A DNA stretch of 64,000 bases from NCBI RefSeq assembly GCF_048773025.1, contig NC_133540.1, positions 80,851,501-80,915,500 of the forward strand. The letters are read 5' to 3'. Positions 38,113 through 49,824 of the stretch are shown here, piece by piece. The stretch comes from Camelus bactrianus. Lineage: Eukaryota > Chordata > Mammalia > Artiodactyla > Camelidae. The notes beneath the pieces are model-generated. The model was not told where the DNA came from and ran no database searches. It worked only from the letters and a program-made list of their open reading frames with translations. The first letter of the stretch is position 1, and every line of letters starts with the position of its first letter. The position numbers were made by a program, and so were the translations under genes.

Positions 38113-38550
38113 TGGATTAGTTTCCTAGGACTACCATAACAAAGTGCCACAGTGGAGTAGCTTAAAACCGAAGTTTATTGCCTCACAGTTGAGGCGGCCA
38201 GAACTATGTGTGGGTGGAGCCATGGTCCCTCTGAAAGCTCTAGGGAATCATCTGTTCTGTGCCTGTCTCCTAGCTTCTGTAGTCCCAGGTGTTCTTGCCT
38301 GCAGGTGTATACCTCCAACTTTCCATCTCCACTTGGTATTCTTCCTGTGTGTCTTTATACCATCTTTCTTGTGTGTGTCTGTCTCAGTACCCAAATTTCT
38401 ACTTTTGTAAGGACACTAGTCATGTGGTAGTAGATCCCACCCTACTACGTAATCATCTATAAAGACCTCATTTCTGAATAAGGTCACATTCTGAGGTACT
38501 GAGGTGGGGACTTTAAACATATTTAAAGGGATACAATTCAAGTCAAAACA
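38113..38550 (-). mobile_element. MLT1 solo LTR with perfect target duplication (fossil)
   Basis: Read on the plus strand it runs 'tggattagtttcctaggact', 'accataacaaagtgccacag', 'ttattgcctcacagttgagg', 'gccatggtccctctgaaagc', 'aaggacactagtcatgtgg', 'aataaggtcacattctgagg' and 'gggatacaattcaagtcaaa' with 'aca' at the end. This is the reverse complement of an MLT1 LTR over its full length. The 5-mer 'ctcac' lies on both sides (38108-38112 and 38551-38555) without mismatch. It is a solo LTR of an ERVL-MaLR element. The two overlapping 70-90 codon frames inside it (38144-38430) are accidental. Confidence 0.95.
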
Positions 38551-38844
38551 CTCACTTATAACAAGTAATACTGAAATATCACATGGAAAACTTGAGTGAC
38601 CTAGAAAAGAATATAATGCATATACCATGAAGTAGGTTAGTTCCTAAAGTAGAAAAGAGTAAGAAGTTGGGATACTCTCTACCTCCCTGTGGAGTAGTGA
38701 CAATGCAAGATGCCAAAAATGTTTATTTAAATAAAACTTTTTCTATGAAAATCAATAGAGTGGGGCAGAAACAGTATCTGTCAATATCCTTATTACTATT
38801 CGAAATGTTACTGAATTCTTATGTCTTTATAACCCACAAATTAT

Positions 38845-38935
38845 TGCATGTTGGTTATCTGTCTTGTTTGTTGCTATATCTCTAGTTTTTACCACATAAC
38901 ATACACTCAATAAACACTTGTTATTGAATGAGTCT
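38845..38935 (+). repeat. L2 LINE 3' tip
   Basis: 'gttgctatatctctagtttt' and 'acataacatacactcaataa' with 'acacttgttattgaatgagt' match the last 90 bp of L2 ('gctgtatccccagcgcctag', 'cacatagtaggcgctcaata', 'ttgttgaatgaatg'). Confidence 0.75.
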
Positions 38936-39314
38936 TTATATACAGATGATAAGGTGTTGACTACTTTAAAAATTATTTTATAGATTTTAGTATTTTTTAT
39001 CTTTTCAATGAAGAGATAACACACAGTTAAATTATGGACTTTTGCATGTAAAAAGATATGCTCAAAACATTAAGCCATTAATCGCTTCAACATGACATGC
39101 TTTATATTAAATATTTATTATTCAAATGGAAACAAACCCACTCATGTAATTGTGGTTTTCTATCAAGTGTAGTCTTAAAAAAGGATATCTCAGGATATTT
39201 TATGTTCCCAAAGAATTCATAAGTATCAAGTGCAAGGAGAAATTTGCTTCCATATTTTTTTAGCAGGATGATGTCAAAATGTGCTGATAAAAGCATCAAT
39301 TTGGAAGTTAAAAA

Positions 39315-39475
39315 GCTTCTATTATGTACTATTTTTATAAACTTCAATAAACCATTTAATCTTACTAATCTTGTTCTGTGCTTATGAAAACAGTGAAGGT
39401 AAGAGTAATAGCACAGTTTTGCTGGAAGGATCAAATAAAAATATTTTATCAGCACTATACAAATAGTTAATATTT
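39315..39475 (+). repeat. MIR SINE
   Basis: 'aaaccatttaatcttactaa' fits 'agttacttaacctctctgag', 'gtgcttatgaaaacagtgaa' fits 'cctcatctgtaaaatgggga', and 'gctggaaggatcaaataaaa' with 'ttatcagcactatac' fits the 'gttgtgaggattaaatgaga' and 'gcttagcacagtgcc' blocks. Confidence 0.65.
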
Positions 39476-40473
39476 CACCAGACAGCTCTTTGTAAAGATT
39501 GTTGAAGTTCATGCATTTTTTAAAAAAATTACAATGTTGACAATTGATATTTCAGGAAATTGGAAAGTGACTATGAATTATACTTCATTAACAGAAAAAT
39601 ATCACCTTTTCATCACAAAGAGGTAAAACAAATCTTATGTGTAACATAAAAGTTAGATTTTGAAAATCCAGTCCTCAAACCATTCATACACTTGAAATAT
39701 TCTAAATATAAAAAAAAAAAAAGCCAAAGATTTCCCCATTGTTTGGGAAAGAGCTTAAAAGAAAGAGCTAATGTCATTCTTTGGATCTATCACGTGAAAT
39801 AATTCACATAGTTCTAAAACATCCTACCTTTTAAAATTAGAGGTTTTAGCCTTCAAATTACAAAAATTCTACTACAGCATTCTTTAGTTATTCAAGTTTA
39901 TTTGTCTCATAAAAAATAACTGAGTGTAGGTTGTCAGGTTTGGTATGATGGTTCATCAGAGTATCAGTGACCATAAGGTGATTTTGAATTAACTAGAGAG
40001 AAAACGTAGATTATTTTTAAAAGACCAACCATTATTCAATACCTGACTTCCCAATAATTGCTCAGTAGCAACAAGGAAAACTGAGGATGGTGGGAAATAT
40101 CCCCAACCTATTGAGAAAAGTCTAATGTGTCCCATAAATTACACAACTGAGAAAATATTTCAAGAATTAGAGTAATTTAAAAAAGCACTTTCAGATTTAC
40201 AAAGCAGTGTGTAACTAATAAACCCTCCCTGGGAAAATTCCTAAGGAAGGTGGAAGGTTAACTATCGCATATGGAAGTTCAGTGGTGCAGGAGGAAATAA
40301 TGAAAGCAGTAAGTATGAAAAAAAATTAGTTGAGGGAAAAAATGAAATGAAAAATAAGTAGCTATTCAAAAGTAGAAAAACAGAGGGAAGAGGAAAGGAT
40401 GGGATAAACATAACCAAATAAGGTCTTAGAAATTAATCCAACTATATCACTAGTAATGGTAAATGAAATGATA

Positions 40474-40511
40474 ATATATATATATACATATATACATACA
40501 TACATACATAC
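40474..40511. repeat. (TA)n/(CATA)n microsatellite
   Basis: An AT run grading into CATA units. Confidence 0.95.
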
Positions 40512-40984
40512 TTCGGTCAAAGAAAATGTTACATTGGATAGAATATGAAATCCAGCTTGATATTGCTTACAAGAAACAGAATTAAAATGTAAGTAAACTG
40601 AAGGAGTAAAAGAGTGGGAAAAATACCAAGTAACTATAATAGAAAGAATGCAGGAATAGTTACATGAATTTCAGACAAAATAAATGTTATAAAACATTAC
40701 TAGAGAGAGGGTCATTACCTAATGATAATGGCTTATTCATCAGAAGATGCAATAATTCCTACAACATATACCCTCAGTAACAAATTTTATACACAGACAC
40801 ACACACACAACCTCACAATTGTAAGGACAAATAGTAAAATCCACATAATACTGGGAAATTTAAAAAGAAATCATTCTTAAAATATGATGGATTAGCAGGT
40901 AAAAATTTCAATAAGCATGAAGAATATTTGAACAAGCCAATGAATAAGCTTCATCTATTACACATACTACACATAACTGTACTG

Positions 40985-41430
40985 GTTATCAGTCGCTGTG
41001 GGTAAGGATTTCAGACAAGGGTAAAATGGAGACAGTTTATCTCTGCTTCAAAGTGTCTGAGGTCTCATGTGAAAGATCTCAAGGCTGGGGAACAAAATGA
41101 TCTTGTTGATCATTGGCACAAAAATCTTAAAGGTGATTTCTCCAGGGGTCTAGCTTCAGCTGTCAGAGGGGAAATCTACACGTCGTTCCCATGTGGTCAG
41201 ACTTATCTCAAAACACTGTGACTGGGTTAAAGGTCAACTGCGCAGAGATGAAGGGACAAAGAGAGAAGCTGAGAGTGAGAGAGGCAGGAGCTGTCATGTC
41301 TGTTATCATGCAGCCTTAGCATGATTTCTGCCACATACCACTGGTCAAGGAAGTTACGTCTGCCCAGATTCAAGGAGATGGAACATAGACCCACCTTTGA
41401 TGGAAGAATGTCAATATTGCATTATAAGAT
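40985..41430. repeat. Ancient mammalian interspersed repeat, family unresolved
   Basis: Begins 'ggttatcagtcgctgtgggt' and ends with 'ctgcccagattcaaggagat', 'acccacctttgatggaagaa' and 'tgtcaatattgcattataag'. I recognise this 3' layout from a common eutherian repeat ('cccagattcaaggggagggg', 'cacctcttgatgg') but cannot recall its name. It may be an LTR of the MaLR group on the minus strand. No coding content. Confidence 0.5.
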
Positions 41431-41442
41431 CATGTGGGATAT

Positions 41443-41495
41443 TCTCTCTCTTTCCCTCTTTCTCTCTCTATAGATAGATATAGATCGATAGATCA
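41443..41495. repeat. CT-rich and GATA-like simple repeats
   Basis: A 'ctctctctttccctcttt' tract runs directly into 'atagatagatatagatcg'. Confidence 0.85.
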
Positions 41496-41819
41496 GTGTG
41501 GTTGATAGAAAAGAACAAAATAAACCAAAAAGCTAGCAAAACCACGTATGTTTTGATACTAAGTAAAATAATTCTAAAGATATCTTTATGTATTGAACAA
41601 GTAATCATTTTGAATATAAGACAATTGTTAGACTTAATTAATAAGATATTGTTATGCCTTGGCAATAACCATTGGATAACCACAGATATAACCTCCCTAG
41701 ACAGACCTCTTTTCATGGTACTCTGATTCATTCTTTAATGGTTTCCATGTCTAAAAATGTGAAACCGTATTTCTCATCTAAATCAAGTCTTCTATAATTT
41801 TAGCTTAAACTTTATTTAT

Positions 41820-41820
41820 A

Positions 41821-41854
<34 letters not shown>
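41820..41854. repeat. (TG)n(TA)n microsatellite
   Basis: About nine TG units followed by about eight TA units. The plus-strand frame starting at 41822 begins in this repeat and is not a gene. Confidence 0.95.
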
Positions 41855-41861
<7 letters not shown>

Positions 41862-41944
41862 TTCTACTCCTCCTTTCTGTGTGCATCTTATTTTGTACAG
41901 ACTTTAGAGAGATCTACAGACACAGGCCAGGTTTTGTCTTTCTA

Positions 41945-42305
41945 TTTTCAATTACACATTTCTCTATATGGAGTATTTCTCTCCACCATATCCACCAACT
42001 AAATTCTACCCATTTTACAAGATCTATCTCTAATTCTGCCTCCTCAGAGAAATTCTCTGTGGTCCCTCCAACCCCAGGTAAAATTAGTTTTCTTCTTTCT
42101 TTTACAAGACAAGAATACATGTTTTAAAAAACCTGTTCATTAGCAGATTTCACTTACTACTCTGTTTATTATTTTCATTTGTTTGTTTTTGACTCCAGTG
42201 TTTCAAGGTCAGACCGCATGCACTATTCAACTTACATTCACATAAAGCATCCACTGGAAGTTCAGGTATGTAAGACAGGATCAATTAATATTTGTTAAGT
42301 TAAAT
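41945..42305 (+). repeat. L2 LINE 3' fragment
   Basis: 'ctgcctcctcagagaaattc' and 'tctgtggtccctccaacccc' match L2 'cacctcctcagagaggcctt' and 'ccctgaccacc'. 'ctactctgtttattattttc' and 'tcaattaatatttgttaagt' match the terminal parts. It is diverged. Confidence 0.65.
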
Positions 42306-43764
42306 ATATTTAACTTTTATATTCAACATATACTCTCAGTACTTGGAAATAAAATCAGTGTTCTTCACAAGGTACAGTTCTAACTTCCCCAACATCATAA
42401 TATATAGAGAACTCTTTAGTTTGAAGCTTTATTATTCTCCCCTCTCCCTTTTTCCCTCCATCATAAAACAATTTAAAAAACAGCATATTTACTCTTTGTC
42501 TTTTGACCAGCCACAAAAAGTCTGGTGTAACACCACAAGAAGAGAAAGTAACGTACTCTAACCTGAGTTTATATAACCTCATTACTAGCTTGTAGAAATA
42601 AATGGTAAATTTGATAGGTAAATTTAATATACACAACTTACAAGAACAGTAAAACCAAAAGGGTTCAAGTTTGACCTGTTTAATTTCTAACTGGCATCTA
42701 TCTTACCCACACTTGCACACCTTTTGAAACACTTTACCTGTTGCTGCTAGATTACTTCTTCCAATGGCATAAGAAACTACATAGAGTAAGTGATGACGAT
42801 TACTGAACAATGCAAAAATCTCAGCTATTTTCTTAAGCTGTATTTTTTTTTTTTGTAAAATGTCCTCTGATATTCAAATTTCTTCTAGGAAGGAAAGCTT
42901 CATTTAGCTACACAGTCATCAGTGTTTTGCTCTTTGCCCAGTGTGGTCCTTCTTGGCAGACAGAAGAGACTGTGCATTGTCTAGTAGGGGGTTTAATTTC
43001 AGAAGTTTTCAGTAGATTTACCACAGCAACTGGAAGAAAGAAACCCATTTGTTTCCTGGAGGCATGATCTAGTCCCAGAGCTCTGTGATGTGAGGCATCA
43101 GAGGATGGTCTAGTAGGCCAAATGGACTTGAGCACTTCATCTCTTTTCATACAAATGCAGAGGACAATTATTCCCTCAGGTTATAAACTCTTTTATTTTC
43201 ACCTTCACTGATTCACTATTAGTTGCGCAAATCAAAAGCAGGGTATCTGTCTGCCTCTGTTTTTGAAGCTGTGCATCCTGTTTTCATTATGCTGTTTTAA
43301 AAAAGTTATTCTCCATAGAGCTGTTTGTCTTTGAGGACATGTAAAAAAATTAACTTAACACCCCATATTGGTATTGAAGCAGTTAGTGCAATTATATTAT
43401 AAATTTCCTGCTGAATTTGATAGATTCATTATTATTATTATTAATTGACAACATAAAATAATACACTGCACAAATAATTGCCACGTATTTTTTCAGTATC
43501 AGTTATTAACTAGTAAATGAAACATGGGAAGAAAGTGGTGGCTAGGTCCTTAAATTCAGATGACAGAAATATTCCATGTTTCTTCTGATTGTAACTTTTG
43601 GTTTAAACAACTATTAATTTATCAACAAGGATGTAAATATAGGCTGTACATATAAATTGAAATGCAAAGGATGACCTAAAACTTATGTTCTATCAAGTCT
43701 TCATTCTAAGCAATTTTTACATGTTAATTCATTAATAGAAACATTAGAAAGTAGAGATTATCAT

Positions 43765-43915
43765 CTATGTTGCCATTATCATTTACAGATGAGGAAATGA
43801 AACTACAGAATTGTTAACTAATTTGCCTAAATCATACACATAAGAAACCACAGCACGTGAGGTGCAGATCCTGTCAGTCTGCCTCTAGAGCCTGTGCTCC
43901 TGACCATCGCATCCT
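43765..43915 (-). repeat. MIR SINE
   Basis: 'ttacagatgaggaaatgaaa' is the reverse strand of the MIR core. It is followed by 'actaatttgcctaaatcata' and 'gcctctagagcctgtgctcc', the reverse of 'gagcacggactctggagcc'. Confidence 0.82.
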
Positions 43916-44759
43916 ACCGAGTCCTTCCATCTCTCTCTCTCATGCTGCCACGTAGCTATATTAGGTAAGCCCTTCTCTATCATTTTCAGGGATGCCTCCC
44001 TGTGAAAAATCAGAAACTGATCAGTTTCAATGACTTGCAAGTGGGAATTCTGTACCTTGACTTCATGGTGCAAAGAACTATTAGAATAGGAATCTGTTAT
44101 CTTTGTAAATGTATATAATTAGGATTGAAACTTTGTAGATTGAGATATTATGATAGCTTTATTCAGAAAATCAAACTATTTATTAACCAGTAATAAAAAT
44201 CAAAAGCTTTTTTGTTAAATAGAAATATATACATAATAAAATATATTTTAGAGTACTTGAATCTGATTTTGGACCAATTTTTTTCTTTCATCTATTCTGA
44301 GATGAAATTCAGCTATCATTCACGATTACTCTAGCACATATCCATGCATATTTGTATGGTGTGTATTTGTTTGACAATGTTTTTATTGAAATAGGTTCCC
44401 TTCCATACATTCTTAATTGATGATACACTAACAGAAATGGCAAAAAAATGGAAATGATAAACCAAACTATTAGGGTTTATCTCCATTGATTTTTTTTCAA
44501 ATTGTCGTTAGGAAGAACTTAGGAAATTTCTGTGCAGCAGGAGGCTCTCCTCCTCGTTGCTGGGAAACAGTCATTTGTGATTATTTCAAGGCATTGCCAC
44601 CTGGAGTAGAAAATGCCTTTCTAAGCCAAGGTGCCAGATTAGACAGATCACTTCACTTCAAGTCCAAACATCTGCTGAGACAAGGTTGTGTGTGCTGTGA
44701 AGTTCTATTGGCTGCATTTCTAAGAACGTGCTTTTCAAACTTGCATGTGCCAATTAGTC

Positions 44760-44840
44760 CATAAAGTATTTATTGAGTCTCTAATATATTCAGAACACTG
44801 CAATAGTCACTGTGGGGAAACAAAAGGTAGTACAGAGTTT
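44760..44840 (-). repeat. L2 LINE 3' fragment
   Basis: 'aagtatttattgagtctcta' continues with 'atatattcagaacactgcaa' and 'gtcactgtggggaaacaa'. This is the reverse complement of the L2 3' end ('tatttattgagcacctacta', 'ggcactgggg'). Confidence 0.65.
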
Positions 44841-46925
44841 ACAGTCTATCTACCTTTCTAAAGAGTTATTTCTAATCTAAGGTTAGAAATAGTTTCAAGC
44901 ATAAAACAGATGTGACCTTGTCCCTAAGGAACTTAAACATAATAGGCACTTCTGATTCAGAAGCTGAATGAAGTACAGAATCAGAGACTGTCTAGTTAAG
45001 AGTCTGCACAGTGCAGTTGTTCCTTCTGCAGTATAATACTATCTAAATTATGCTTGAATAAATCTCATAATATCTGTATCTACCTAATAGGAAACTAACT
45101 CATTCTTTTGAGGAGGTCTAATTATTAAGAATCCGTTACATCACTTGTACTTATTGGTCCTTTGATAACAAAAATAGGAGAGACAGCATCTTTTCAAATA
45201 TCTGAAGCTCCCTCCTCCCTAAAAATATGCCCTTTACTTATTCTCTGAGCTCTGCTCTCTCATGCCTTCGCTCAATCCTCTGAAGTGACTTTTCAGCACA
45301 GGTTTATTTTCTTTTCATTTAACTCTCTTCCAGGCTTTAGGCTAATTAAAGGTCAACCCACCTAACACATAACATACTTACTTTCAAACAATTACCTATC
45401 CGGATTCTTCATTTTTAGTGAGACAAAATGCAAAATTCATGAGTCAACTAGGGTTCACTTTGCATTTTTTTTCTTCCTGAGATACATTTTCTGAATGAGG
45501 ATAGTTTATACAGAAAACCTAGAGGCACATGAAAGATTTTGTTCAATTCTCACAAGAGGGAATAAGAGCCCCTAAGACTCCTAAAATAATTCGAAGCCAA
45601 ATAATCCTTTGTCATGGCAAAACTAGGAGGGTAGAGTTGGGCTTGAAAAAAAAGTTGAATTAATGATACATGATCAGTTTTCTTTGCATGGTTTTGGTGA
45701 TAGCAGCTGCGGTTTGAGAAGCTGCTTTCAAGAAGGGTCAGGGTGTAGAGTGTGCTGGGTAAGATGTGGTGAAGTTAACAAAAATAATTCAAATAACATA
45801 GTTCAGGCTCTTTACTGCACCCTGTCTTATCTGTTAAACCAGAGTATAGTAGGATTGGATGACCAGCACAAATACTGGCCAAGAACAGTCTCAAAGAATT
45901 AGCCAGTTTGCCTAGACAGGGTAGGAGGCTGTTCCTTTCTAAACTGCAACAAACAAGTCCAAACAACTCCAGGTTCCTGACAAGCCATTGTCTTAATGGT
46001 CAATTGCTTTCTAAGGCAGTTTGTCATTGTCCTGCAAAGATATGGTGGCAAGAGGAAAAAAAGGAAAAAAATGAGAACTAGATCTTAACTTCAGTTTCTC
46101 TCAGAAGAAATGTTTAACATCTACTACTGTGAGTTTTCAGAAACCTATGTATTTAACAAATTTCCAAGTTATTTCTTGTTATTTTATTGAACTCCATAAC
46201 TTTCTACCTTCATATTTAAATGTTATATTTTAGGTTCTGAGATTGCAACATAAATTTTCTGAAAATCATTACTTCATCACTGAATCCTAACTTCAAGTAT
46301 GTGTTTCCTAGTTTCAGCATAGTTTATTTTCGGGGAAGTTTTAAGTTGTAGTTTTCCACTTTTAAAAAGAAAATATTCCATCTTTGTAGAAATTCATTGA
46401 GTTTCTTAATTTCATTGTGCTTAAGAATAACAGAGAAACACTTCATGATATAGGAAACAAAGAATATAGTATTTTGATCTGAATCCCTATCTGGATGTCT
46501 GATTCTGTTTCTGTTCTCTCTGAATACCATGTTTTCTTTCTGAGAAGAGACTGACAGGTCTATTTAATCTTTTATATTGGCTACAGTGATAACTTCCTAT
46601 TCAATATTTCATACCGTTGTCCTGATAAAGAACATAAGACATTATGCAAAACTTGGCACAAATTTGATTCAGGAGAGCATCTGCTGAAAAATAAAGCACT
46701 TGAGAGCCCGGAACTTAGCACACAGCAGTGCTCTGGAGAAGACAACTTATGTCATTCAATGATATTACTGTGGGCTCCTGTAATGAACTTCTACTGTTAT
46801 CCTGACACTGAACCTCTGTGTCCCAGATGCTGGGTGATCTGGGAGTGACATGGCAAATCTTCCACAGAGTTTTCCTAAGGACATTGCTCCATTTATAACT
46901 GTTTAATAAATAAAGAGTTTCTTAG

Positions 46926-47113
46926 GGAGAGAGGGTATAGCTCAGTGGTAGATCGCATACCTAGCAGGAGTGAGGTCCTGGGTTCAATCCCCAGAACCTC
47001 AATCAATCAATCAATAAACCTAATTACCTCCTCTTCCCCCTCAAAAAAGGTATGCATGATTGTATGTATGTACATAGGTACATATTAAAAAATAAAATAA
47101 AATAACATCTTTT
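46926..47113 (+). mobile_element. Camelid tRNA-Ala-derived SINE (Vic-1 type)
   Basis: The head is a tRNA-Ala-like sequence with polymerase III A box 'tagctcagtggt' (46938-46949) and B box 'ggttcaatcc' (46981-46990). The tail has (TCAA)n, then 'aaacctaattacctcc' and an A-rich end with 'aaaataaaataaaata'. The tail text matches the camelid Vic-1 SINE as I remember it. Flanks 'aaagagtttctt' (46912-46923) and 'aaaaagtttctt' (47114-47125) form a target-site duplication with one mismatch. It moved using L1 machinery. It is a diagnostic lineage marker and not a working tRNA gene: the anticodon arm is altered and no mature 3' end is present. Confidence 0.92.
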
Positions 47114-47125
47114 AAAAAGTTTCTT

Positions 47126-49406
47126 TTACTCAGTTTCAGGACATTACAGCAAAGTCAACCTTTAAATGTTTATCAGTCTCATAACACATCTAATACATCA
47201 TAATGATATTAGAGTGAACAGTACTTAATTGGGGAAAATAATCTTGCTGTAAAAATGTGATTTTTCAAAAAAACCAAAATTATAATCCTTGAAATAACTT
47301 AGATACCTCTAAGAGCATCACTTCTACCTGGAGACAGAAACAATACTCTATGGTGATTCCACATTATTTAAGTCATTGTTTTAAATTGTAAAAAATACAC
47401 TGCAAATCTCCTGTGGTATACTGTGATGACCTTCTAAGAATTCTTTCTTAGAACCTTCTACTGGTTCTCTTTTCTGAAGAAACCATTCACTATCATTAAG
47501 GTGAAATGAACTCACTCTTGCAGTACGGTATCCTCCTACCTATAAAATTATGATAATGAAGTTAACTTTCCCCTTTAAAGATACTGGGGTAACAATAATC
47601 TAAATATTTACTCTGGCCAGTATTCTCATGAAACTAAGAAATCTTCTAATAATGAGTCCAAAAAAATACTGAACACAAGAATATGATATCAGAAAGAGCA
47701 TTGCAAAAAAAAAAAAAAAAAGTATGGAAAACAGCCATTACCAGAATCAGAATGAAAAAGGATGCTGTGTTGAAATTTAAAATTTAAAAAAATGGATGGA
47801 ACAGTCTTGATACTTGTTAAATTTGAGACAGATTTCTAGAGGGAGTGCCTATGTAAGAGGATTATACTTATTCACGGATATGCTCAAAATGGTAGGTAAG
47901 AGACAACTCCAATGTTTTAAAAATCCACTTAGTGATCACATACACACGGAAGTTAAAGACACAATTTAGGCTAATTTCATAACCAAAAATAATGAACAGT
48001 TAATAAAACAGTGTTTCTGTTATATTCAATAAGCTTAGACTTTAGGACACTGCATATACTGTTAGCCTCTCCAATGAATTCAAAATTACATCAGAGTATG
48101 TGCTGTGCAATCAAACAAAGCTAGGTTCAAATTCAAGGCCTACTTTTTACTGAGAGTGCAATTTTACCGACTGGAAATTCAATTATCTTACGTGCAAAGA
48201 AGAAAAATACTATAAAGAAAGTAACATACTTGACAGATTTTTTTCCCAAACATACTATTTGGTGCAGAAGTAGGTGACTATAAATCATAATCACTAAGCA
48301 ATCATGAACTTTGTAGTGTTTTACATATTTCAACATGTTCTTCTGGTTATTGGCTTAGTTTCATATATAAAAATGATGAAATTATAGAATATGATGTATA
48401 TGTTCAGCATTCTTTGTATTTCTATTTAAATATGTAAAGATGTAATACATATTTTCTATACGCAAAGGTTGAAGTAGTCATTCTTAGTATTTCAGAATTT
48501 AAAAATGTATTAACTCCTCAGAGATTTTCACAAAATGCATTTCATAGCCTAGAATTGTTAGAAATAGAAAAAACTGGTTTTAATAATAAGAAAAGATGTA
48601 TACTATAATTAACAGCAGTTTTCTTCTAGAGTCAGGTGAATTAAATTAGCAACCCCAAGATTTACTAAACCACATCAACTAAACCCAGCATTGGTCTTTA
48701 ATGAATATTGGGGCTGAGTAAACCTTGACTGTAGAAATCCTAAAATATAAGGTATACCTATACACACATATTTATACATTAATAGATCCCTATTTCAATA
48801 CATCTTGAGTTCATTATAAATTTTAATAAAGCTTATCTATATTAATCACTCAAATTGTAGTTTAACTCCAAAAGTGTGGTTGATTTTATCGATAAAGAGG
48901 TTAAAGAGGACTAAGACCTTATGTGAAGGACAAACTGTGTTGTTAGTTTAGATTGAGGAAATACTCAATGAAATTATCAGGAATCCAGAGGCTAAGAAAG
49001 AAATTAATGAGGCTTGTGCATATAATACTCTGTTCTAGGAGTTAGTTTTGTGTAAATAATCAAGCATCAGTTCATAGGTAAAAAAAATTTATATGATCAG
49101 AAAACAAGAGAGGAATGGATGCTAATAATGCTGGAGAATAAGAAAGCTTTTTCCAGAGTTGTGAACTCTGCTGGCTGAGAGATGTGAAAGACATGAAGAC
49201 ATAACCTGCCCAACTGCGTTTTAAATGGGACCAGGTAATGAGAAAATATTTCTGGGTTAGTGAGGAGGACTAGAGCTGAACTAAATCTAACAGAAGAATA
49301 AAGCAGAGGTCTCAGAAACAAAAGAAATTTCCAGGAAAAAACCCAGATATAAGAAACAAGTGAGAGCCTGTCTCATAAAACCATGGCAGGCAGTCAATAA
49401 GAACTG
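47126..49406. other. Mostly unrecognised AT-rich sequence
   Basis: No gene. It includes a 17-bp A run at 47705-47721 and one probable MIR, listed separately. Confidence 0.5.
48090..48240 (+). repeat. MIR SINE
   Basis: 'gctaggttcaaattcaaggc' corresponds to the MIR B-box region ('cctgggttcaaatcccagct'). It is preceded by a worn 5' part and followed by 'ttttactgagagtgcaattt'. Confidence 0.6.
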
Positions 49407-49557
49407 TTGTAAGTAAGTTTATTTGTATCATTTTTTAAGATTCCGCATTTGAGTTGTATCATATGATATGTATCTTTCTTTCTTCACTCAGTATGATAAT
49501 CTCTAGGTCCATCCATGTTGCTGCAAATGGCGTTATTTCTTTTTTGTTGTTGTTGTT
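49407..49557 (-). mobile_element. L1 3' region, inverted 5' segment of one insertion
   Basis: This 150-bp block reads as L1 on the minus strand: 'taagattccgcatttgagtt', 'tctttcttcactcagtatga' and 'tccatccatgttgctgcaaa'. Its left edge ('ttgtaagtaagttt', reverse complement 'aaacttacttacaa') is the L1 position that directly precedes the first base of the plus-strand block at 49558. The two blocks are therefore one insertion whose 5' part was flipped during integration (twin priming). Confidence 0.9.
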
Positions 49558-49764
49558 ACAAAACAGAAACAGACTCACAAAGAAAACAAACTAATGGTTA
49601 TCAAAGGGGAAAGGGGGTAGGAGAGGGATAAACTAAAAGTTTAGGACCAGCAGAGAAACACTACTACGTTTAAAATAGATAACAACAAGGTCCTACTGTA
49701 TAGGACAGGGAACTATATTCAACATGCTGTTAAAAATTATAATGGAAAATAACCTGAAAAAGAA

Positions 49765-49824
<60 letters not shown>

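Larger units (their letters stand above)
38940..40980. other. Mostly unrecognised sequence with one MIR
   Basis: No gene. Apart from the MIR and a microsatellite listed separately, I recognise nothing. The 136-codon minus-strand frame at 39102-39512 overlaps the MIR and lacks any domain that I know. Confidence 0.5.
42310..46925. other. Mostly unrecognised sequence with MIR and L2 scraps
   Basis: No gene seen over 4.6 kb. The more GC-balanced block at 42900-43150 and the 92-codon frame at 44486-44764 were read in both directions. Neither shows a domain or exon boundaries that I can support. Confidence 0.45.

Noticed and set aside
38144-38430. Overlapping cysteine-rich frames as a secreted peptide
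   Set aside because: Both lie entirely inside an MLT1 LTR bounded by perfect target duplications.
39102-39512. 136-codon minus-strand frame as a gene
   Set aside because: It overlaps a plus-strand MIR and has no recognisable domain. It is most likely chance in AT-rich DNA.
46926-46995. Functional tRNA-Ala gene
   Set aside because: The A and B boxes are present, but the anticodon arm is altered, the tRNA body runs into a SINE tail, and target duplications flank the whole unit. It is a retrotransposed SINE.
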